Assembly (NCBI GenBank): GCA_937139475.1 | Contig: CAKZQF010000164.1 | Location: 1 to 37,009, forward strand | Length of the DNA: 37,009 bases | Reading direction: 5' to 3' | DNA from: an uncultured Gammaproteobacteria bacterium | GTDB taxonomy: Bacteria > Pseudomonadota > Gammaproteobacteria > Enterobacterales > Psychrobiaceae | Part shown: piece by piece, positions 8,269-17,661 of the stretch | How positions within the stretch are numbered: the stretch's first letter is position 1 | Layout of the letters: the number at the start of each line of letters is the position of its first letter | The notes under the pieces: model-generated | Database searches by the model: none | Told to the model about the DNA's origin: nothing | The model's input: only the letters and a program-made list of their open reading frames with translations | Made by a program: the position numbers and the translations under genes

Positions 8269-11253
8269 ATGACACAAAGTAAATTTAATCGAACCAAGTT
8301 GGCGACCTGCCTATCACTCATCCTAGGAGCGAGTTCCTTCACTCCTGTGTTTGCCGCTGAAGAAACTTCAGAAAATGCTAAAAAAGAAATTGAAATCATT
8401 TCTGTTAGCGGTATTCGCGGCAGCTTAGTCAAATCAACGGATATCAAACGAAATTCTAATGGTGTCGTCGATGCCATTACGGCTGAAGACATCGGTAAAT
8501 TTCCGGACGGTAACTTGGCGGAATCATTACAACGTATTACTGGTGTTTCAATTGATCGTAGTAATGGTGAAGGCTCCAAAATTACCGTACGCGGGATGGG
8601 ACCCGAATTTAATATGGTGACCTTAAATGATCGCCAGATGCCAACCGTTGGTGGACGCGCTTTTGATTTTGGTAACATTGCCACTGATGCGGTAAGTGCG
8701 GTAGAGGTTTATAAAACTACCAGAGCTAATTTACCTACTGGTGGTATTGGCGCTACGGTTAACATGATGACTGCACGTCCGCTTACTACACCGGGTCTTA
8801 AAGCGGTGATTAGTGGCAAAGCCGTACATGAAACCTCAGTTGACGAAGTTGGTGATAAATTCACCCCTGAATTATCCGGCCTTATCAGTAACACTTTTGC
8901 CGATGATACCATTGGCGTGCTAGTGTCTGCATCGCTGCAGGAGCGAGACAATCGCGAACAAAATGCCGCAGTAGATAACTGGATCCCAAATGTTGGTACT
9001 GGTACTGGTGTTATAACCGATAACAATTTACGAGAAGATGGTAGCACTTGGTATCCGCAAAATGCAGGCTATGGCGTTAAAGATACCAGCCGCACACGAA
9101 CCAATGCTCAGGTTGTCTTACAGTACGCACCAACTGAAGATCTAAAGGCAACCCTTGATTATACCTACTCTAAGCTAGAGTCAGACAATGACTTTAATGC
9201 ATTTGGTGTTTGGTTTAATAATGGTGGTTCGATTGTTAGTGCAAGTGTAAACGAACAAGGAACCTACACCAATGTTGCTGAATCTGGTGGTGATTTTGCC
9301 ACTAATATTGGTCGCGGTTCAAAGGAAAATGAAAACAAGTCGTTAGGTTTAAATATCGAGTGGCAGGCCACAGACAATTTAAAGTTTGAGTTTGATGCGC
9401 ATGATTCATCAGCGGTGGATCAAGGCCTAGGGCTAGGACATGATGCCTTTTTAATTATTGGTAATACATCTTGTGGTTGGTGTGGTGGTGTTGATGGTGC
9501 GGGCCCGAGCACGGCAAATATCGATGTTAAAACAGCCACCTTCCCAGATTCTGGTATTCCAATTTACGACATGACTTTTGTTGATGGTGCCGGCAATCCA
9601 CAGGCTGGACTAATTGATTCTGATATAGGCTCTCTTTTTGGTGGTGCCAGCAAAAACTATGCAGAAAACGAAATGAGTCAGATTCAGCTTAAGGGAAGCT
9701 GGGTTAATGATGGTAATAGAGCACTGGTCAGTATCGATTTCGGGGTTGCTCGCACAGAGCAGTCATTTATGAGTACCAGTGCTTACTCGGGTCTTTTGCC
9801 CGCAGGCTGGTGGAACTGGTCAGCACAGTATTGGGCTGATGATCAATGGCAGCAGGGAAGTACAACTGGGTTATTAGATGGTTTTGGTAACAGTGGCGAT
9901 ATTACTCAAGACTCATACTATACGGCTGATTTTGACTACCTCTTAAACGGTTTTGAAACCATCAAAGATACCTTTGCCAGTTGTTGTTTTAACGAGTCAT
10001 GGGGACCTGAATTTCAAAATGCTGATGGAACAGGTCGATTTTGGGCAGGTAACCCAGACTCTGATGCGCGCGTGAATGAAGTTGTTACCTCCGTGTACAC
10101 TCAATTGAATTTCGAAGATGAATTTAATGGTATGCCGATTAATATTGTTGCGGGTATTCGATATGAGGAAGCAAAAGTAAGATCTAAAGGCTTGGAAACA
10201 CCCGTATTAGATGTTGTTTGGTCTGGTGGTAATGAGTTTGCTTATGTTTATTCAGAAGACCAGTCATTTTCGACTGGTAGCGCAACAACCAAGCAGTTCC
10301 TACCAAGCCTAGATGTAAGCCTTGAAGTTACGGATGATGTCATCACTCGTGCTTCCTATGCGCGTTCGTTAGCACGCCCTAGCATTGGTGCAATGCGTTC
10401 TACTCGTGACTTTGTCGGTAATCCGAAAATAGGCCAGCGCAAAATTGTTTCTGGCAACCCGGGATTAAGTCCTTATATTGCGGATAATTTTGACTTCTCA
10501 TTAGAGTATTACTATGACGAGGGCAGTTATGCATCGATTGGTTACTTTAAGAAAATAGTTGATAACTTCTTGGTCGATTCGACAGAAGATGCAACTGTGG
10601 CGGGGATAAGAGATGTATACAATGGCCCTCGTGCGCAAGAAGCAAGAGCTCAACTGGAAGCTGAAGGCATTCAGGCAACAGACCCTAACGTATTTGCCAG
10701 AATTAATGAAAATATGGGACTGACTGATTTAACTACGGCTATAACTCCTAATAGTGATGATCCGTTAGTTGTTTTCAACCAAACCAGTACGGCAAATGGA
10801 GAGATGGCTAATTTGCATGGCTGGGAGTTGGCTGCTCAACATTTATTTGGTGAGTCTGGCTATGGTGTATTGGTAAACGCTACTTTTGTTAGTGGTGATG
10901 TTGAGGCTGACCGTGATGCCATTGAGCAAGATTTTGCTTTACCAGGTATGAGCGACTCAGCTAACTTTTCAGTATTTTATGAAGATGAAAAGTTGTCAGC
11001 GCGAGTGTCTTATAACTGGCGCGATGAGTTCTTAAGTGGCTTTGATCAACATGGCTCACCTGTATACACAGAGGATTACTCACAAGTTGATGCTAACGTT
11101 AGCTATAACGTCAATGAGAAACTCACTGTGTTCATTGAAGGGCTTAATTTAACTGAAGAAGTTCAACGTAGCTATGTACGTTACCCTGAGCAACTTAACA
11201 GAGCCTTTCAATATGGCGCTAGAGTGAATGTCGGTGTCCGCTACGTTTTCTAG
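8269..11253 (+). CDS. TonB-dependent receptor for oligosaccharide uptake
   Basis: A 994-residue outer-membrane receptor. The signal peptide runs to about residue 29 (cleavage near PVFAA). A TonB-box-like IEIISVSGI follows at about 42-50, then the plug domain (about 55-175) with the VVDAITAEDIGKFPD and RITGVSIDRS segments typical of the large TonB-dependent receptors of marine Gammaproteobacteria that take up carbohydrates. The beta-barrel ends in the C-terminal motif VRYVF with terminal phenylalanine, the usual outer-membrane assembly signal. It is followed by a strong terminator (11280-11312) and lies between two GPH symporters, which supports a polysaccharide cargo, probably laminarin oligosaccharides. 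There is no SusD homologue, as expected outside Bacteroidota. The start has an AAGGGG ribosome site 7 bases upstream. Confidence 0.93.
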   Translation: MTQSKFNRTKLATCLSLILGASSFTPVFAAEETSENAKKEIEIISVSGIRGSLVKSTDIKRNSNGVVDAITAEDIGKFPDGNLAESLQRITGVSIDRSNGEGSKITVRGMGPEFNMVTLNDRQMPTVGGRAFDFGNIATDAVSAVEVYKTTRANLPTGGIGATVNMMTARPLTTPGLKAVISGKAVHETSVDEVGDKFTPELSGLISNTFADDTIGVLVSASLQERDNREQNAAVDNWIPNVGTGTGVITDNNLREDGSTWYPQNAGYGVKDTSRTRTNAQVVLQYAPTEDLKATLDYTYSKLESDNDFNAFGVWFNNGGSIVSASVNEQGTYTNVAESGGDFATNIGRGSKENENKSLGLNIEWQATDNLKFEFDAHDSSAVDQGLGLGHDAFLIIGNTSCGWCGGVDGAGPSTANIDVKTATFPDSGIPIYDMTFVDGAGNPQAGLIDSDIGSLFGGASKNYAENEMSQIQLKGSWVNDGNRALVSIDFGVARTEQSFMSTSAYSGLLPAGWWNWSAQYWADDQWQQGSTTGLLDGFGNSGDITQDSYYTADFDYLLNGFETIKDTFASCCFNESWGPEFQNADGTGRFWAGNPDSDARVNEVVTSVYTQLNFEDEFNGMPINIVAGIRYEEAKVRSKGLETPVLDVVWSGGNEFAYVYSEDQSFSTGSATTKQFLPSLDVSLEVTDDVITRASYARSLARPSIGAMRSTRDFVGNPKIGQRKIVSGNPGLSPYIADNFDFSLEYYYDEGSYASIGYFKKIVDNFLVDSTEDATVAGIRDVYNGPRAQEARAQLEAEGIQATDPNVFARINENMGLTDLTTAITPNSDDPLVVFNQTSTANGEMANLHGWELAAQHLFGESGYGVLVNATFVSGDVEADRDAIEQDFALPGMSDSANFSVFYEDEKLSARVSYNWRDEFLSGFDQHGSPVYTEDYSQVDANVSYNVNEKLTVFIEGLNLTEEVQRSYVRYPEQLNRAFQYGARVNVGVRYVF

Positions 11254-11279
11254 AGTGTGATTGGTATTAGACTAAAAGA

Positions 11280-11312
11280 AAAGCCGCTGCTGACCCAGCG
11301 GCTTTGTTTTTT
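11280..11312 (+). terminator. Rho-independent terminator after the receptor gene
   Basis: A perfect 10-bp stem, AAAGCCGCTG (11280-11289) with CAGCGGCTTT (11296-11305), 6-base loop, followed by GTTTTTT. It lies 26 bases after the receptor stop and separates it from the downstream symporter. Confidence 0.92.
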
Positions 11313-11357
11313 AACTTACAAAATCACTCCATCACAAAGAATCAAAAGAGAGCTCTT

Positions 11358-12689
11358 ATGTTATCAATCCGCGAAAAAATAGCCTATGGTCTAGGAGATA
11401 CCGCAAGTAACATCATTTTCCAAACTGTGATGATGTTTTTACTGATATTTTATACCGATGTTGTTGGTCTTTCTCCGGCGCTTGTCGGTACCTTATTCTT
11501 GGTTGTACGTATCTTTGATGCGGTTACGGATCCATTAATGGGGGCAATTGCCGATAGAACAAAAACTCGTTGGGGGCAATTTAGGCCTTTCCTTTTATGG
11601 TTAGCGGTGCCTTTTGGCATTATTTCTGTGCTGGCATTTAGCACGCCAGATTTGTCCTATAGCGGAAAAGTTGTTTATGTATTTGTAACCTATACATTGC
11701 TAATGGTTGCTTATACGGCCATTAATATCCCGTATTCAGCATTGGGAGGCGTATTAACTGCGCAGCCTTCAGAGCGGGTCTCAGTGCAATCATATCGTTT
11801 TGTGTTAGGTATGCTGGGTGGGTTAATTGTTGCATCTGGTACACTTCCTTTAGTTGAATGGTTTGGAGAAGGGGATAAAGCCAAAGGCTATCAATTAACG
11901 ATGAGCGCGATGAGTATTTTAGGTGTTGCGCTATTTTTGTTATGTTTTGCTGGCACTAAAGAAAGAGTATCACCACCTAGCGGTCAACAATCTACTTTCT
12001 TAACAGATTTGAAGTCGTTGTGGAAAAATGACCAGTGGCGAATTCTCTGCCTTGCTGGTTTATTCTTATTAACAGGTCAAGTATTAAGAGCGACGTTAGC
12101 TATTTACTACGTTAAATATGTTCTGGGTCTAGAGCAACAGATAACCCTTTTTATTACACTGGGTATGCTTGGTAGTATATTGGGGTGTGCTTGTGCCCAA
12201 TTACTGGCCAAAAAAGTCTGTAAAATAAAAGCTTATATCAGTTTGCAACTCGTTGCTGCATTTATCTGTGTTATTAGCTATTTCGTCCCAAAAGATCTAG
12301 TTGTTATTGCTTTTTCCCTGTTTTTTCTCTGGAGCTTCTTTTTACAAATGGCAACTCCATTATTGTGGGCCAAGATGGCTGACACGATAGATTATGGCCA
12401 TTGGAGAACAGGAATACGGATCACCGGGATGGTTTATTCTGCGGTGGTATTTTTTATCAAATTGGGCGTTGCCTTTGGTGGTGCGTTCGCAGGATGGTTA
12501 CTTGCCTATTATGGTTACCAGGCAGATGTTGAGCAGACAGAATCGACTAAGCAAGGAATCTTATTATCATTTACTGTTTATCCGGCATTTGGCTCAATTT
12601 TAGTTGCATGGGTTATGCGCTGGTATGTGCTTGATAAGAAAAAAGTGGAACTAATTCATAGCGAATTGAACAGTCCCTCAACGCAATAA
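11358..12689 (+). CDS. GPH-family (MFS) sugar:cation symporter, second copy
   Basis: A 443-residue membrane protein counted from the ATG at 11358 (MLSIREKIAY). An in-frame TTG at 11304 would extend it, but that codon lies inside the terminator stem of the receptor gene; an AGAGAG ribosome site fits the ATG at 11358. The GPH signature DAVTDPLMGAIADRTKTRWG lies near residues 53-72, followed by FRPFLLW, and about twelve hydrophobic helices span the protein. It is the same family as the symporter at 6161 but differs in the loops and lacks the long central loop, so the two may carry different products, for example different oligosaccharide lengths. The strong upstream terminator means it either has its own promoter or depends on read-through. 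The downstream end is a terminator shared with the convergent GH17 gene. Confidence 0.9.
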   Translation: MLSIREKIAYGLGDTASNIIFQTVMMFLLIFYTDVVGLSPALVGTLFLVVRIFDAVTDPLMGAIADRTKTRWGQFRPFLLWLAVPFGIISVLAFSTPDLSYSGKVVYVFVTYTLLMVAYTAINIPYSALGGVLTAQPSERVSVQSYRFVLGMLGGLIVASGTLPLVEWFGEGDKAKGYQLTMSAMSILGVALFLLCFAGTKERVSPPSGQQSTFLTDLKSLWKNDQWRILCLAGLFLLTGQVLRATLAIYYVKYVLGLEQQITLFITLGMLGSILGCACAQLLAKKVCKIKAYISLQLVAAFICVISYFVPKDLVVIAFSLFFLWSFFLQMATPLLWAKMADTIDYGHWRTGIRITGMVYSAVVFFIKLGVAFGGAFAGWLLAYYGYQADVEQTESTKQGILLSFTVYPAFGSILVAWVMRWYVLDKKKVELIHSELNSPSTQ

Positions 12690-12780
12690 CAAGTGGTATA
12701 GCGCTATTGAGTGAACCGCTAAGAGGGTCGTTATACGCCAATAATAGGTAATAAGACGCTTGAATGGAGGAATTTTCAAA

Positions 12781-12817
12781 AGGGTGTTAAAACATTTAAT
12801 GAATATTTTAACACCCT
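12781..12817. terminator. Bidirectional terminator between convergent genes
   Basis: A perfect 12-bp inverted repeat, AGGGTGTTAAAA (12781-12792) and TTTTAACACCCT (12806-12817) with a 13-base loop, lies between the symporter stop (12689) and the convergent GH17 stop (12845). Flanking T/A runs are short but present on both sides, best on the minus strand. Confidence 0.75.
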
Positions 12818-12844
12818 GATTTCTACCTGAATAGCGGGGGAAAT

Positions 12845-13924
12845 TTAGTTAGATTGCATCACTTGTTTTGGTGTTCTGTCGACATTAAATAAGCCCCAAT
12901 GTTTTTCAGCGCCATTGAGATTGGCAGCATTGCCTTTCCAAGGTTCATCAAATGCTTCAAAAAAGAAGAATGTTATATTAGTCGCTTTAGCCCATTGCTT
13001 AATTTCATTGAAATAGCGTTGTTGATTCGCCTCACTAGCTTGCTCAGTAAATTCTTCTGCCGTGGTTGCCCAGCCGCCTTCTAATATAGCGATAGGCTTA
13101 TTAGGTAAGGCATGGCGAATATCCTTCACATTCTTTATGGTGTAGGCAAGTGCTTCTTCTATCGATTTATTTTCCCACGCTGGGTAGGTGTGGACGCCAA
13201 TAAAATCAACTTCGCTGGCCAGTGGGGCGCCATCACGGATCCACCATTCATAATTATCAGCGACGGTTACTGGCTGGCTAATAGCTTTCTTAACCTGGCG
13301 AACGTAGCCAATGATACTATCGAGAGTCACCATATGGTCGTTCCACTCGACCAAAGCTTCGTTTCCTACATTGACTGCAACCACTATGTCTGAGAAGTTT
13401 TCTGCCAACTTAATACCGCGTTGAATCTCTTTCATATTATTTAAATGATTAGCCTTGAGTACAGATTGCTCAATAGGACGTTCTAACCAGGGACAACCTT
13501 GGTGATTACTTATCTCAGCGTCTAACCATATGCCCAGTAATACCTTGATAGGGAGGCTATGCTGTTTAATGATTCTTAGCGTAGTAGCGGAGTTTTCGCC
13601 AGAATCATAAAGGCGGATCATGTCCAAATCATGGCTTAGCAAAATTTTTAAATCTTGTAGAATTTGCTCATCGCTGGGGTTAATCGCACCATCGCCTCGA
13701 TCTGGATGCTGTCCAGTTCGAAACCCTGAATAGGCAACAGCCATGGTTTCGCCATGAAGCAAGCTATCAACAGGTTGCTTAAATTTTTCACTCGCCTGAA
13801 CAGGGGGTACTAGAAGTAGGGCAAGGAGTAGCATTGAGTGGTGTAATAGTTTTCTAACTATCGGTGGGTTATTGTGTTTTTTTTCAGATTGAGGAATAGT
13901 GAAAGAAGGTGCGTTGCTTGTCAT
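12845..13924 (-). CDS. Exported GH17 beta-1,3-glucanase
   Basis: A 359-residue glycoside hydrolase family 17 protein. A long, basic N-region is followed by a hydrophobic segment (about 31-41, MLLLALLLVPP) and PVQASE, which reads as a signal peptide or signal anchor, so the enzyme should act in the periplasm or be membrane-tethered. Catalytic residues: acid/base E189 in NVGNEA and nucleophile E282 in AILEGGW. It is a clear paralogue of the protein at 25910: both share YSG.R.GQ near the N-terminus, VGNEA, THTYPAWE-type and EAFDEPWKG segments. The ATG at 13924 is supported by an AGAGGG ribosome site. Role: cutting imported beta-1,3-glucan oligosaccharides; some bacterial GH17 proteins are transglycosylases, which sequence alone does not exclude. 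Confidence 0.88.
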   Translation of the reverse strand: MTSNAPSFTIPQSEKKHNNPPIVRKLLHHSMLLLALLLVPPVQASEKFKQPVDSLLHGETMAVAYSGFRTGQHPDRGDGAINPSDEQILQDLKILLSHDLDMIRLYDSGENSATTLRIIKQHSLPIKVLLGIWLDAEISNHQGCPWLERPIEQSVLKANHLNNMKEIQRGIKLAENFSDIVVAVNVGNEALVEWNDHMVTLDSIIGYVRQVKKAISQPVTVADNYEWWIRDGAPLASEVDFIGVHTYPAWENKSIEEALAYTIKNVKDIRHALPNKPIAILEGGWATTAEEFTEQASEANQQRYFNEIKQWAKATNITFFFFEAFDEPWKGNAANLNGAEKHWGLFNVDRTPKQVMQSN

Positions 13925-14015
13925 CGTAGAAGCCCTCTATTAGCTTGATTTGTATGTCATTAAATTGAATGGGTGTTCCAATGCGAAAAGCGAGGATAAA
14001 TATTGGAACGCGGGC

Positions 14016-14052
14016 AAAAAAGTGCGCTTGACCATTTACGAAAAAGCGCACC
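14016..14052 (-). terminator. Rho-independent terminator after the laminarinase locus
   Basis: Read on the minus strand, GGTGCGCTT (from 14052 down) pairs with AAGCGCAC (14029-14022) and is followed by TTTTTT (14021-14016). It lies about 28 bases after the minus-strand stop at 14080. Confidence 0.88.
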
Positions 14053-14079
14053 TTTGATTGTTTACCGCCTTAAATTAGC

Positions 14080-15864
14080 CTAATCCGTTAGGCTGCCGAA
14101 AGTAATATTATCAAAGTAAGTCACGGTATCTGCTGCGCGATTGCTTTCAAAATCAGGAAAGACAATCACTGAAGTAATACCAATCGTTTCGGCCAAACCA
14201 ATTCGACTTGAGAAATCAAAGGTTAACTCTTCCCACTCATTGATTTTAGTATTAGCGACTTTAATTTCCGGTTGTGCTGCAGCGCCAACTGAAAATTTCA
14301 GAGCTACGTCACTTATAACCGACTTATAAACCATTATCTTGACAATACTGTTAGTGGCATCCATGGTAAATACTGACGTGGCTCCAGCGGTTTCAGTTCC
14401 AGCCCAAGGTTGACCGGCCTGCCTTGCTGTAAATTTTGCCACCTTAGGCGAATCGTTGAGTGTTGAAGGCGCAGGATTAGTAACGAATTCGAGAGCTGGG
14501 TTATCTTCATTTTCAAAGACTGCCCAAGTGAAATCACTACCCAATCCTCCGACTTCAAAATCAAAAGGAGTACCAACAGTGGTAAAGCTTTCGTCATTTG
14601 CACCTTCAGCAGAAGGGGTGGTGAAGTCATCAAAATAGAATGTCCAATTGGCTGCATCTCCAGCTGCATCCCCCATTACACCATTATCAAAAATTAGTGT
14701 AAGTCTTGTTTCACCCGTACTGACACTACCAGTAAAGTCAAAGCTTAGCTCTTCCCATCCTGAGCCAGTATGATTTACCGTTCTTTCGGCGTTCATATCG
14801 TCAAACTTAACCAATACTGGTACAGCACGTGCGGACCATACCTTCATCGTTACCACGCTACTGGCTGGTATTGCCACTGGCGTAGCAAAGGTCATAGTAG
14901 AGCCACCCCACGTTTGACCAGCAGATTTTATCATTTTCCCCACTTGCGCACTGGTATTAATACCCGTTGCTTGTGGGTTCGTAATGACGTTGGCTGCGCC
15001 GCCATCAAAATCATTAAATGCATAAGATGACGTATCCGCTTCAAAATCTATGGTTGAGCTGTCACCGGGCACAGGTGTCGGCGTTTCGTTTTCAGGAGGA
15101 GTCGATTCACCTAACTGCCAGCGAATGTTATCTAACTGAAGCGTAACACCCTGTTGATCGCCCCATGTTGGAAATATCACTAAGCCGGTATTTACTGAGG
15201 TTAAATTAAGCCCCTGACTAACCAATTGACTAACTGGCACAGTAATCGTTTGCCATACGTTGTCTGCAACAACACCTAAATCTTGCTCACCGGTAGAGCA
15301 GGGAAAGATACAGTCAACTTTATAGGTGATACCACTAGTATTACTGCCGTAGTTAATGACTTTAATGTCAAAAATCAGGTTGCCAGTACTTAATGGATTT
15401 AAATTAACAGGAGCTGCTGACTGGATATAAAATACGCCATCTCCACCATCAGCTTTAAAGTTAACTTCAACAACTGTGTCATGGCCCGTTTCGCCGCTTT
15501 CAACAAGTTGCCAACTAACATGATTATCGCTATCACTAACGAAATAGTCTTGGTTGGCTAAATTGTCCCAAGCGCCTATGCCATTGGTCCAAACAGTATC
15601 ATTTACCGCGTCGGTAAACACATCAATATCTTGATTCGCTATTTCAACAGAAGGAGGTGAGATACCACATCCGTTGTGATCTTTGTGACCACAAACTAGC
15701 TCAATATTATCTAATTGCACATGAGCGGCACCACTAAATTCGATGATAAATAGGTTTAGTACCTCGCTGGTATTTAATGATTGGTCACCCGGATTCGCAA
15801 TAATGTCACTTACTTTTACTGATACGCTGGTCCAAGCATCTTTTACTAAGTCGGCAACGGCCAA
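14080..15864 (-). pseudogene. C-terminal carbohydrate-binding modules of the amber-interrupted GH16 laminarinase
   Basis: 594 codons in the same reading frame as the GH16 gene upstream, separated from it only by the codons TAG and GAG (15870-15865). Its first 55 or so residues complete a carbohydrate-binding-like beta-sandwich that begins before the stop. Three more jelly-roll-like modules follow: about 78-252 (ends TLQLDNIRWQLGE), about 271-420 and about 431-594, with a Pro/Thr-rich linker at 253-270. The last two share FDFE...-WEELTFDFS-type segments and a final FDNITF or FDDFTT strand, as in the CBM4/9-like modules of laminarinases. The only nearby start is TTG at 15864, with AGGAG touching it and no spacer, and there is no signal peptide, so separate translation is unlikely. 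It is either a lost tail, a read-through product or a sequencing error. Confidence 0.75.
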
Positions 15865-15867
15865 CTC

Positions 15868-17481
15868 CTATGAGCCCACTTTAGGCCAGCCACTGTCCAT
15901 CTTAATTGAAATCGTACTATCGTCAGGTGTCACTGCGCTGTCGATATAAATATCAAATTTCAATTCCCCAGCGCCAATTTCCCACCACGCTGGGTTATTG
16001 CCCATACCAAATAAATTTATGCGTTCGCCATCGGCTGCGCTAATGGCAACGTTCCCCATATCACTGGTGATAATATCTAGAACTAAGCCTCTGTCTCCTT
16101 CCAGCGTTTTCTCAATAACACTAATACCACCATTATCCCAGGCCACATCTGCCGTTAGACCTCGAGTGACCGTTTGCTCGCCCATTGTCCAGCGCAAATC
16201 ATTAACACCGTCGTCATTAAACAAAGGATAGCTTGCGGTAAAAACCGCTGCAGGCGCAGGCGCATTTATAGCGGGATCAATATTGTTGGCACAACCGGTA
16301 CCGGTTTCATTAGCAGAATCACATTGATAAACGCGTACATAGTCAACTTTCATTTCTGCTGGGAATACTGTTTCAGCATTTGGGGAACCTGGCCAATGGC
16401 CGCCAACAGCGAGGTTGAATAACAAATGAAAATTCTGATTAAACGGCGCTTGTGGTGCAGAAACAAAGCCTTTGTCTGCACCGCCGTAATAATAACTCCA
16501 CCAATGTTGTGAAGTGACGGTGGCATAGTGTTTATCATCAATAAACCAACGAATTTCATCTTGTTCCCATTCAATTGCGTAAGTGTGAAATTCATCAATC
16601 GGCGCCATACTTGTGTGTCCACCTGCACTACTATTGAGTGGCCAAGCCATGCCATAATGTACCGTACCATGGGTTAAGTCATCCCCACCAACCCCCGGGC
16701 TTACCGCTTCCATGATGTCAATTTCACCACCAGAGGCCCAGCCACCAAATTGGCTATCCGTTGGCAGCATCCAAAATGCGGACCATAAGCCTTGTCCAGC
16801 GGGCACTTGAACACGTGCTTCAATGCGACCATACTTAATGTCGACTTTATTGTTACTGCGCATCCGGCCAGAGGTATAAGGGTAGCCATTGGTTGGTTCT
16901 TCTTTGGCGGTAATAATAAGATTACCGTCGGCTAACGTGATATTCTCGCCTTTATACCATTCTTGCTCATTATTCCCCCAGGCCGTCAGACCATACTCAG
17001 AGCCATCACCGCTTTGTATATTCCAGTTGTCTGTATTAAGGCTATTACCGTCAAACTCATCGCTCCAGACTAGCGTCCAATTACTGCCTGAAGTAGCCAT
17101 GGCAACGTTGATAACAAATGACTGAGATACTTCATTTTCACCATCTGTTGCGATTAAAGTAACCTCGTGCTCGCCGACATCGGCCGGCGAAGGCATACCC
17201 GATAAAACGCCTGTTGCAGCATTAAATGTTAACCAGCTTGGTAACAGTGTTGCCGAGATGCTGAGGCTATCTTTACTGTCTGAATCACTGGCAATGAGTG
17301 TATAACTGTAGGTGGTTTGTGGCTGTGCAGTTGTTGCAGGACTACTATCAATAGTAGGTGCTTTGTTGATGATAGGGGCTGTCCAGGCAGGGGCATCGGC
17401 TTCAGTAAGACACCCCGTTAAGGATAGGGTGATAGTGGCAGCTAAGAGTAGCTGGGGAAACTGAACTATATTCTTTTTCAT
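15868..17481 (-). CDS. GH16 laminarinase lipoprotein, truncated by an in-frame TAG
   Basis: A 537-residue secreted endo-beta-1,3-glucanase. The N-terminus is a lipoprotein signal with lipobox LTGC (C24). An Ig-like putative-Ig/cadherin-type domain (about 40-127) is followed by the GH16 catalytic domain (about 135-388) with the active-site motif GEIDIMEAV: nucleophile E253, D255 and acid/base E258. A carbohydrate-binding-like domain (ExoP C-terminal type) begins at about 410 but is cut by TAG at 15870-15868 after GWPKVGS. The same frame stays open for another 595 codons, so the intact protein would have about 1,133 residues with four binding modules. The catalytic part is complete, so the short product could still be active at the cell surface. 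A GGGAG ribosome site precedes the ATG. It lies downstream of the TonB-dependent receptor on the same strand. Confidence 0.9.
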   Translation of the reverse strand: MKKNIVQFPQLLLAATITLSLTGCLTEADAPAWTAPIINKAPTIDSSPATTAQPQTTYSYTLIASDSDSKDSLSISATLLPSWLTFNAATGVLSGMPSPADVGEHEVTLIATDGENEVSQSFVINVAMATSGSNWTLVWSDEFDGNSLNTDNWNIQSGDGSEYGLTAWGNNEQEWYKGENITLADGNLIITAKEEPTNGYPYTSGRMRSNNKVDIKYGRIEARVQVPAGQGLWSAFWMLPTDSQFGGWASGGEIDIMEAVSPGVGGDDLTHGTVHYGMAWPLNSSAGGHTSMAPIDEFHTYAIEWEQDEIRWFIDDKHYATVTSQHWWSYYYGGADKGFVSAPQAPFNQNFHLLFNLAVGGHWPGSPNAETVFPAEMKVDYVRVYQCDSANETGTGCANNIDPAINAPAPAAVFTASYPLFNDDGVNDLRWTMGEQTVTRGLTADVAWDNGGISVIEKTLEGDRGLVLDIITSDMGNVAISAADGERINLFGMGNNPAWWEIGAGELKFDIYIDSAVTPDDSTISIKMDSGWPKVGS

Positions 17482-17661
17482 TTGTTATTCTCCCTTAATT
17501 AATTTTCACTTAAAGAAACTACATAAGCTCAGAAGGAATAGAAGTGAAAACAGCTCAAGTGGACCAAACAAGAGGTGAAGGGGAGTTTTGTGTGTTTTAT
17601 TACGCTTCTTTTAGGGTCATAACTGGACCGAACAATTGCTAAATGAATAAGTTACTATTGG

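Noticed and set aside
14080..15864. Treating the binding-module frame as an independent gene
   Set aside because: It is in the same frame as the GH16 gene, starts in mid-domain at a TTG with AGGAG touching it, and has no signal peptide.
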